A program made the position numbers and the translations under genes. This document shows, one piece after another, positions 6,825 to 11,975 of a DNA stretch of 11,975 nt. Source of the stretch: an uncultured Butyricicoccus sp. (GTDB lineage: Bacteria > Bacillota > Clostridia > Oscillospirales > Butyricicoccaceae); contig USSI01000025.1 in assembly GCA_900557315.1 (NCBI GenBank), forward strand, positions 1 through 11,975, written 5' to 3'. The notes under the pieces are model-generated. The model ran no database searches and was not told the DNA's origin. It saw nothing but the letters and a program-made list of their open reading frames with translations. The stretch's first letter is position 1. Each line of letters starts with the position of its first letter.

Positions 6825-7388
6825 ATGCCAATCGTTCTGGCGTCCGGCTCGCCGCGCAGGCGCGAGCTGCTGGCGCTGATTACTGAGGATTTCACCGTCT
6901 GTCCGGTGGATGCGGACGAGACCCTGCGCCCGGGCGCGCCGCTTGACGAAGAGGTCGTGCGGCTGTCCTGTCTGAAAGCGCAGGCAGCGCAGGGGCTGCA
7001 TCCGGATGCGCTGTGCATCGGGTCGGACACCATGGTCACGATCGACGGCCTGCCGCTCGGCAAGCCGGCAGACGAAAAACAGGCGGCAGAGATGCTGCGG
7101 CGCCTGCGCGGGCGCACGCACGAGGTGCTGACCGGGCTGGCGGTGCTGCCGCCGGACGGCGAAGCGCGCACGCTGTGCACCCGCACCCGCGTCACCTTCC
7201 GCGACTTTGCGGAGGACGAGCTTGCCGCCTATCTCACAACGGGCGAGCCGCTCGACAAAGCGGGCGCCTACGGCATCCAGGGGCACGGCGCGCTGCTGAT
7301 CGAGGGCATCGAGGGCGACTATTACAGCGTCATGGGCCTGCCGGTCGCGCCGCTGGGTGAAATCCTGCGCGGGCTGCACGCGGTGTAA
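6825..7388 (+). CDS. maf: Maf-family nucleoside triphosphate pyrophosphatase
   Basis: A 187-residue Maf protein of normal length. It begins with the family signature IVLASGSPRRRELL, followed by CIGSDTMV with the catalytic aspartate D68, GKPAD (79 to 83), RTHEVLTGLAV, and TGEPLDKAGAYGIQG (139 to 153). Maf enzymes hydrolyse dTTP, UTP and some modified nucleotides to monophosphates. They are thought to clean nucleotide pools and have been linked to septum formation. The start is 3 nt after the hydrolase stop, with GAGGGG at 6808 to 6813 inside the end of that gene, implying translational coupling. GC rises sharply here: 67 to 73 percent in two 60-base rows I counted (6841 to 6900, 6901 to 6960) against about 38 to 50 percent in several rows of the preceding gene. 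It heads the cell-shape gene block. Confidence 0.96.
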   Translation: MPIVLASGSPRRRELLALITEDFTVCPVDADETLRPGAPLDEEVVRLSCLKAQAAQGLHPDALCIGSDTMVTIDGLPLGKPADEKQAAEMLRRLRGRTHEVLTGLAVLPPDGEARTLCTRTRVTFRDFAEDELAAYLTTGEPLDKAGAYGIQGHGALLIEGIEGDYYSVMGLPVAPLGEILRGLHAV

Positions 7389-7490
7389 ACCGTGCGGCCC
7401 CGCTTCCATGCGAACATACCCGCGTTTTCCCGGCTTCTGCCCGGTTGAGGACGCGTTTCCGGACGGGATTCTTGAAAGGAGTTTTAGCTT
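7389..7490 (+). other. maf-mreC spacer
   Basis: This 102-nt GC-rich spacer holds no gene. It has short GC-rich self-complementary bits such as GCGGCCCCGC but no hairpin followed by T. A TTGAGG at 7445 to 7450 has only ATTCTT at 17 nt spacing, which is too weak to call a promoter. AAGGAG at 7476 to 7481 is the mreC ribosome site. maf and mreC are probably cotranscribed. mreB, often found here, is absent. Confidence 0.4.
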
Positions 7491-8336
7491 TTGCGAAGAC
7501 GGAACAGATTAGGCTCGCGCTTTTTCGTTGGCGTGGCGGTGGTGGTCGTGCTGTGCGTCCTTTCGGCGCTGTACAGCGGCGTGACCGGCAACCCCTCGCC
7601 TGTGACACGGGTTGTGGGCTTTGTGACCACACCGATACAGCGTCTGGCGACCGGCATCAGCGGTTTTTTCGGCAGGGGCCTGAGCTATTTTACGGATTTT
7701 GACGCGCTGCAGGCGGAGAATGAGGAACTGAAGCGCCAGATTGCCGATATGCAGCAGACCGTGCGCGACGCCGAACTTGCGCTCGAAGAAAACGCCCGGC
7801 TGCGCCAGCAGGCAGGCCAGCCCGAGCGGGTGCGCGACCTGACGACCATCAGCGCCGAAGTGATCGCCCGCAACCCGGGCGACTGGGCGACCACGCTCAC
7901 ACTGGATAAGGGGTCGAGCCACGGCGTGGTGGAAGGCGATATCGTTACCACGGTGGACGGCATGGTCGGCTATGTCAGCGAAGTGCAGTCCAATTACTGC
8001 GAGATTACAACGGTGGTCGATGTGGAGATGCAGTGCGGCGCGCTCATCACGCGCACGCGCGAAACCGCGATCGCGGAGGGCGATTACGACCTGATGGCGG
8101 ACGGCAACCTGCGGCTGTCCTACCTGACCGATGATGCCAGCGTGGTCATCGGCGACACGGTCGAGACCTCCGGGCGCGGCGGCCTGTTCCCCAAGGGCAT
8201 CATGATCGGCACGGTCGAAAGCGTGCTGCCCGAGGATAACGGCATCTCGTACTATGCGGTTATCAAGCCGTTTGTGGACGTGGACACGGTCTCGAGCGTT
8301 TCCATTGTCACCGACTTTACGGATACTACGGAGTAA
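7491..8336 (+). CDS. mreC: Rod shape-determining protein MreC
   Basis: A 281-residue bitopic membrane protein that scaffolds the elongasome and activates penicillin-binding protein 2 outside the membrane. Residues 1 to 10 are basic and cytoplasmic; 11 to 30 form a membrane segment (FFVGVAVVVVLCVLSALYSG); about 70 to 108 form the coiled coil (DALQAENEELKRQIADMQQ); the rest is the beta-barrel domain, with VIARNPGDWATTLTLDKGSS and the conserved glycine-rich turns GVVEGDIV, GMVGYV and FPKGIMIG. The start codon is TTG: no ATG lies near, AAGGAG is 9 nt upstream, and the reading gives the expected basic N-terminus. Its stop is 4 nt before mreD. Length and domains are normal. Confidence 0.95.
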   Translation: MRRRNRLGSRFFVGVAVVVVLCVLSALYSGVTGNPSPVTRVVGFVTTPIQRLATGISGFFGRGLSYFTDFDALQAENEELKRQIADMQQTVRDAELALEENARLRQQAGQPERVRDLTTISAEVIARNPGDWATTLTLDKGSSHGVVEGDIVTTVDGMVGYVSEVQSNYCEITTVVDVEMQCGALITRTRETAIAEGDYDLMADGNLRLSYLTDDASVVIGDTVETSGRGGLFPKGIMIGTVESVLPEDNGISYYAVIKPFVDVDTVSSVSIVTDFTDTTE

Positions 8337-8340
8337 ACAA

Positions 8341-8850
8341 ATGCAGAGAGAACGTTTATCTATCCCCAAAATACTGCTGTACATCCTGCTGGCGCTGGCC
8401 ATCTATGTACTGCAGACCAGCCTGTTCGGCGCATGGTCGATCCGCGGCTATCATCTCGACCTGCTGCCCGCGCTGGTGGCTGCCGCCGCACTGCTGGACG
8501 GCCCGGCGGAAGGCGTCATTGTCGGCATCGCCGTGGGCCTGTTTTACGACCTTGGCTTTATCGGCATCGACGGCCTGTACCCGCTGTTTTTCATGCTGTT
8601 CGGCCTGGTGGCGGGCGCGATGAGCCGGCTGACGCTCAGCGGCAGCTATGTTTCCATGATGCTGATGACTGCGTTTGAGATGGTCGTGCTCGGCCTTCTG
8701 CGGTATTTTGCATACCTGCTGCCGCAGGCCGGCGCATCGTTTGCGCTGGTGCTGCAGCAGATTGTCGGCGGTACGCTGCTGTCATGCGTGTTCTGCTTTA
8801 TCGTGTACCTGCCCATGCGGAAAATCAGCCGCGCCTTCGCCGACCGATAA
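8341..8850 (+). CDS. mreD: Rod shape-determining protein MreD
   Basis: A 169-residue integral membrane protein with five to six hydrophobic segments (about residues 10 to 30, 40 to 55, 57 to 73, 80 to 95, 103 to 125, 135 to 158). The family core shows as PALVAAAALLDGPAEG and IAVGLFYDLGFIGIDGLYPL. MreD is a partner of MreC and PBP2 in the elongasome; its exact activity is not settled. The ATG at 8341 has GGAG at 8330 to 8333, 7 nt upstream and overlapping the end of mreC. An in-frame ATG at 8254 would lie inside mreC and is rejected. The gene ends 21 nt before the PBP2 start, so the three are one operon. Recognition rests on size, topology, motif and position between mreC and PBP2. Confidence 0.93.
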   Translation: MQRERLSIPKILLYILLALAIYVLQTSLFGAWSIRGYHLDLLPALVAAAALLDGPAEGVIVGIAVGLFYDLGFIGIDGLYPLFFMLFGLVAGAMSRLTLSGSYVSMMLMTAFEMVVLGLLRYFAYLLPQAGASFALVLQQIVGGTLLSCVFCFIVYLPMRKISRAFADR

Positions 8851-8871
8851 CCCCCGGAAAAGGAGCCCCCT

Positions 8872-11202
8872 ATGGTAAACAAAAATCAACTGCTGCGCCG
8901 GCTGCTGGTGCTGGGCTGCCTGCTGCTGCTCTGCTTCGGGCTGGCAGGCGGCCAGCTGGTGCAGCTGCAGCTGGTGGGCGGCGAGAGCTATCTGCGCCGG
9001 TCGGCCGAGTTCCTGACCACGACTTCCACCGTTTCGGCGGCCCGCGGCGAGATACTTGACCGCTACGGCCGCCCGTTGGTGACCAACCAGACCGGCTTTT
9101 CGCTCGTGCTGATCTATGCCTCCTTCTGGGACGACAAGGAGGGGCGTTTTGAGACCCTGCTTGACCTGGCGGGCCGCGTCAAGGCGGATGGCGGCACGGC
9201 CTCTGCGGAGGGCGATACCGCGGACGGCACGGGCGGGGAAGCAGACACCGGCGATTCGACGGAGACGGCCTCGTCGGACGAGAGCAGCGGCGCGGTCCTG
9301 AACGATGTGCTGCCGATTACCAGTACCGCCCCATTTGAATACGTTGGTGAGAGCGGCAGCAGCGACCGGAATTCCCTCTCAAGCTATATCAAGACGAGCG
9401 CGGACACACTCGAGCTGGGTGCGGTGCAGGAGGCAGTCGCCGCAGCGCAGGCCGCAAACGAGCAGAACCCGCAGTACGATGCGGATGGCAATGAGATCGA
9501 CCAGGTGGCGGCGCTCGACGCGACTACGGTCATTTCCGCCTCCGAGTTTATCAGCGCGATGCGCACGTATCTGGAGGAAAACGCCGGTATGCCCACCGGC
9601 CTGTCCGATGCGGACGCGCGTACTCTGGTCGGCCTGTACTACAGCATGCGGCAGGTGGGTTTCGGCAACAGCACGACCTTTACCCTTGCGGACAATGTCT
9701 CAATGGACCTGATCGCCTACATCAAGGAGCATCATCAGGACTATGAAGGCGTAGATATTGAGAGCAAGGCAGTCCGGCAGTATGACACCACCTATGCGGC
9801 GCACCTGCTCGGCACAGTCGGCCCGATGTGGAAGGAAGAATGGGAGGGCACCGAGCACGGCGGCCCGTACCAGGACAAAGAAGGCTACAATATGAACGAC
9901 ACCATCGGCAAGAGCGGGCTGGAACTCGCGCTTGAGGAGTACCTGCACGGCACGGCCGGCTCGCGCACGATGGAGACCGATCTGGGCAGCGGCGCTGCGC
10001 TCGAGGACGAAGAAAACTCCAGCGCGCCTCAGCCGGGGGATAATGTCATCACAACGATCGACCTGGAGCTGCAGCAGGTGGCGGAGGACTCGCTGGCCAA
10101 CTATGTTTCCGGCTATGGCCGCGGCGGCGCGGCGGTCGCAATCGACCCCAACAGCGGCGAGGTGCTGGCCATGGCGTCCTACCCGACTTACAGCCTGGCG
10201 GATTATTATGATGCAGACGCAGTAGAGGCGCGCACCTTGGATTCGAGGCGCCCGGAGGTCAACCGCGCGACAAGCGGCATGTATCCGCCCGGTTCGACCT
10301 TCAAGGTGCTGACGGCAATCGCGGGCCTGGAAGAAGGCGTGATTGATGCGAATACCACCTTCACCTGTACCGGTGTGTTCGAGCTTGGCGGGCAGGAGTT
10401 TAAATGTGAAAACCATGATACGCCGATGACGCTGGACGTCACGCAGGCGATCAAGTACTCCTGCAACACATTTTTCTACAATGTCGGCCAGCGCCTGACC
10501 GGCGAGCGCCTGGAAAAATGGTGTGAGATGTTCGGCCTTGGCGAGGCGACCGGCATTGAGATCGGCGAGGAGACCGGCCATGCCGCCGGCCCGACCTATC
10601 GTGAGATCATGCGCGCGGCTAACCCGCTGCTGCAGGAGTGGATGGGCGGCGACGACGTCAACGCGGCAATCGGCCAGTCGGACAACATGTTCACCCCGCT
10701 GCAGCTGGCAAACTACATGGCTGCGGTGGTAAACGGCGGCACGCTGTATAAGCCGACGCTGGTGAAAAGCATCAAGACCTATGATTACTCGGGTGTGGTG
10801 GAGGAGTCTGAGCCTGAGGTGCTTGGCACGATTGAGTTCTCCGACGCGACCTGGAACCTGGTCATGCAGGGCATGAACGAGGTTACCGCCGAGGGCGGTA
10901 CCGCGGCGACGACGTTTGCCAATTATGAGATACCGGTCGGCGGCAAGACCGGTTCGGCGGAAATGACCGAGCACGCTGATCTGGATGACCCGACCAGCCC
11001 CATTATCGAGTATACCAACGGCCTTTTTGTCGCTTTTGCGCCGTTTGACGACCCGGAAATCGTGGTCTGCGTAGTCGGTGAGGCGGCAGGGCACGGTTCC
11101 TCGGTTGCGCCGGTCGTGCGCGATATCTTCGACGCCTATTTCGCGGAGGAAGAGCCGGATACGGTTGAGAGCGTGCAGGCGGAAAACACGATGGTCCGGT
11201 AA
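8872..11202 (+). CDS. mrdA: Class B penicillin-binding protein 2 (elongation transpeptidase)
   Basis: A 776-residue membrane-anchored D,D-transpeptidase that cross-links lateral-wall peptidoglycan with RodA and MreCD. A signal-anchor spans about residues 9 to 34. The pedestal motif AARGEILDRYGRPL is at 56 to 69. The transpeptidase triads are complete: STFK with nucleophile S475, SCN at 530 to 532, and KTGSAE at 692 to 697, with GQSDNMFTPLQLA (601 to 613) also typical. The ATG at 8872 follows AAGGAG by 6 nt. It is longer than E. coli PBP2 (633) because of an enlarged N-terminal region: residues 103 to 141 are a low-complexity stretch of D, G, T, S, E and A, and 160 to 245 is also poorly conserved-looking. 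It is the last gene of the maf-mre operon. I would expect an mrdA/pbpA-type name, as no C-terminal PASTA domains are seen. Confidence 0.96.
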   Translation: MVNKNQLLRRLLVLGCLLLLCFGLAGGQLVQLQLVGGESYLRRSAEFLTTTSTVSAARGEILDRYGRPLVTNQTGFSLVLIYASFWDDKEGRFETLLDLAGRVKADGGTASAEGDTADGTGGEADTGDSTETASSDESSGAVLNDVLPITSTAPFEYVGESGSSDRNSLSSYIKTSADTLELGAVQEAVAAAQAANEQNPQYDADGNEIDQVAALDATTVISASEFISAMRTYLEENAGMPTGLSDADARTLVGLYYSMRQVGFGNSTTFTLADNVSMDLIAYIKEHHQDYEGVDIESKAVRQYDTTYAAHLLGTVGPMWKEEWEGTEHGGPYQDKEGYNMNDTIGKSGLELALEEYLHGTAGSRTMETDLGSGAALEDEENSSAPQPGDNVITTIDLELQQVAEDSLANYVSGYGRGGAAVAIDPNSGEVLAMASYPTYSLADYYDADAVEARTLDSRRPEVNRATSGMYPPGSTFKVLTAIAGLEEGVIDANTTFTCTGVFELGGQEFKCENHDTPMTLDVTQAIKYSCNTFFYNVGQRLTGERLEKWCEMFGLGEATGIEIGEETGHAAGPTYREIMRAANPLLQEWMGGDDVNAAIGQSDNMFTPLQLANYMAAVVNGGTLYKPTLVKSIKTYDYSGVVEESEPEVLGTIEFSDATWNLVMQGMNEVTAEGGTAATTFANYEIPVGGKTGSAEMTEHADLDDPTSPIIEYTNGLFVAFAPFDDPEIVVCVVGEAAGHGSSVAPVVRDIFDAYFAEEEPDTVESVQAENTMVR

Positions 11203-11235
11203 AAAACCGCTGCAATAAAAAATTTGCACAAACGC

Positions 11236-11264
11236 TTGTAAATTGGCAGTTGGTGGTCTATAAT
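11236..11264 (+). promoter_or_regulatory. Sigma-70-type promoter for minD
   Basis: TTGTAA at 11236 to 11241 and a perfect TATAAT at 11259 to 11264 are 17 nt apart, in an AT-rich 94-nt gap within otherwise GC-rich DNA. The likely transcript start is near 11271, and GGAGG at 11288 to 11292 follows. minD therefore has its own promoter, separate from the upstream mre operon. I see no T-tailed hairpin ending the upstream message. Confidence 0.75.
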
Positions 11265-11296
11265 ACAATATATAAGTTTTTCATTTCGGAGGCGGT

Positions 11297-11975
11297 ATGT
11301 TGAAGGTTATTCTGGTTGCGTCCGGTAAGGGCGGCACAGGGAAAACCTCCCTTACGGCGGGCGTGGGCGCGGCGCTGTCGCAGCTCGGCCGCCGTGTGCT
11401 CCTGATCGACGGCGACTGCGGCCTTCGCAACCTCGACATTGTGCTCGGCATGTCGGACAGGGTGGTTTATTCCTTCGCCGATGTTGCCGGCGGTGCCGTG
11501 CCGTTGGAAGATGCGATGGCACGGCATCCGGACTACGAAACACTGTACTTACTCACTGCGCCGGTCGCGCTGCCTGCGCTGAGCGAGCGCGGTATGGAGC
11601 AGCTCGCTGTGCAGGCGGAGGAGGCCGGCTTTGATTATCTCCTGATCGACGGCCCGGCGGGGCTGCCGGCGGAGCTTTCCTTCCTCGCACATATAGCAAC
11701 GCAGGCGATCGTCGTTACGGCGACCGACCGCGCCTGCATCCGCGGCGCGGAGCGGTGTGCGCGCAAGCTGGAGGAAGAATATTGCATCCAGCGTATCCGC
11801 ATGGTGCTCAACCGCGTGCGGCCGCAGCTGATTTGCCGCGGCAAGTCGGGCAATATTGACGACGCGATGGATGAAGCGGGCCTGCCGCTGCTGGGCATCG
11901 TGCCTGAGGACGAGGAACTCATCGTATGCGGCAACAGCGGGAAAAGCATCCTGGCGGTAAAACGCGCCGGTGCGG
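11297..11975 (+). CDS. minD: Septum site-determining ATPase MinD (C-terminus cut by window edge)
   Basis: Open for 226 codons to the right edge. The deviant Walker A GKGGTGKTS places K11 and K16 at the same numbers as in E. coli MinD, and DGDCGLRNLDIVLG carries D40 and the MinD-specific GLRNLD. Further matches are LLIDGPAG (117 to 122), VLNRVRPQLICRG (170 to 182) and GLPLLGIVPEDEELIV (195 to 210). MinD binds ATP, dimerises on the membrane and helps place the division septum. The usual DSPAG or DCPAG is DGPAG here, and the IRGAER segment (148 to 153) differs from E. coli VRDSDR. The ATG at 11297 is only 4 nt after GGAGG, but it gives the family-standard distance to Walker A; TTG at 11300 is an alternative. 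The membrane-binding tail is outside the window. Its own promoter lies upstream, and no minC precedes it. Confidence 0.9.
   Translation, partial: MLKVILVASGKGGTGKTSLTAGVGAALSQLGRRVLLIDGDCGLRNLDIVLGMSDRVVYSFADVAGGAVPLEDAMARHPDYETLYLLTAPVALPALSERGMEQLAVQAEEAGFDYLLIDGPAGLPAELSFLAHIATQAIVVTATDRACIRGAERCARKLEEEYCIQRIRMVLNRVRPQLICRGKSGNIDDAMDEAGLPLLGIVPEDEELIVCGNSGKSILAVKRAGA

Noticed and set aside
6222..7409. A 395-codon reverse-strand open frame across the hydrolase and maf
   Set aside because: It lies opposite two well-supported genes with complete family motifs, has an Arg/His/Gln-rich composition typical of antisense frames, and spans the composition boundary without any recognisable domain.
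7445..7473. Possible promoter TTGAGG-17-ATTCTT before mreC
   Set aside because: The -10 hexamer matches poorly and the surrounding DNA is GC-rich.
7509..8402. A 297-codon reverse-strand open frame opposite mreC
   Set aside because: Shadow of mreC; His/Arg/Asp-rich without domain features.
9700..11268. A 522-codon reverse-strand open frame opposite the PBP2 gene
   Set aside because: Antisense to the transpeptidase domain with its three catalytic motifs; high GC makes long antisense frames common. No domain seen.
1..11975. CRISPR array, tRNA, rRNA, insertion sequence or phage genes
   Set aside because: No regularly spaced repeats, no cloverleaf or rRNA-like sequence, and no transposase, integrase or phage structural protein was seen when reading the window.

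Overview
The window looks like the chromosome of a Clostridia-type Bacillota. The evidence is a maf-mreC-mreD-penicillin-binding-protein-2-minD cell-shape block, strong AGGAGG-type ribosome binding sites, a TTG start on mreC, and a TRAP binding protein made as a lipoprotein. I cannot name the genus from the sequence alone.

Left part (1 to about 6820), moderate GC. A LysR-type regulator, cut by the left window edge, reads leftward. It diverges from an MFS transporter and a type I 3-dehydroquinate dehydratase (aroD) that has the complete catalytic set at the standard residue numbers. A hairpin with a T-rich tail follows aroD. Next comes a complete three-gene TRAP transporter: small permease, large permease and lipoprotein receptor. 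The layout suggests regulated uptake and use of a cyclic hydroxy-acid such as quinate or shikimate. The substrate is inferred from aroD and has not been shown. No quinate or shikimate dehydrogenase lies inside the window.

Spacer 5822 to 6137. It has no gene, but it holds a nested inverted repeat of about 116 bp, a terminator-like hairpin with a T7 run, and a near-consensus promoter. That promoter serves a small cytoplasmic SGNH/GDSL hydrolase, whose stop lies only 3 nt before the maf start.

Right part (6825 to 11975), high GC. maf (nucleotide pyrophosphatase), mreC, mreD and a 776-residue class B penicillin-binding protein 2 run in one direction as an operon for lateral wall growth. A separate TTGTAA-17-TATAAT promoter then drives minD, a division-site ATPase cut by the right window edge. 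mreB, radC and minC, which often sit in this block, are absent from the window.

The most notable large-scale signal is the abrupt rise in GC and change in codon style around 6720 to 6840. It could mark a horizontally acquired metabolic block placed in front of a native cell-wall operon, or an assembly join. The best small-scale signals are two AATGCATT palindromes phased 10 bp apart over the regulator promoter and the nested inverted repeat at 5846 to 5961. I did not find convincing evidence of a wholly new defence or mobile system here.
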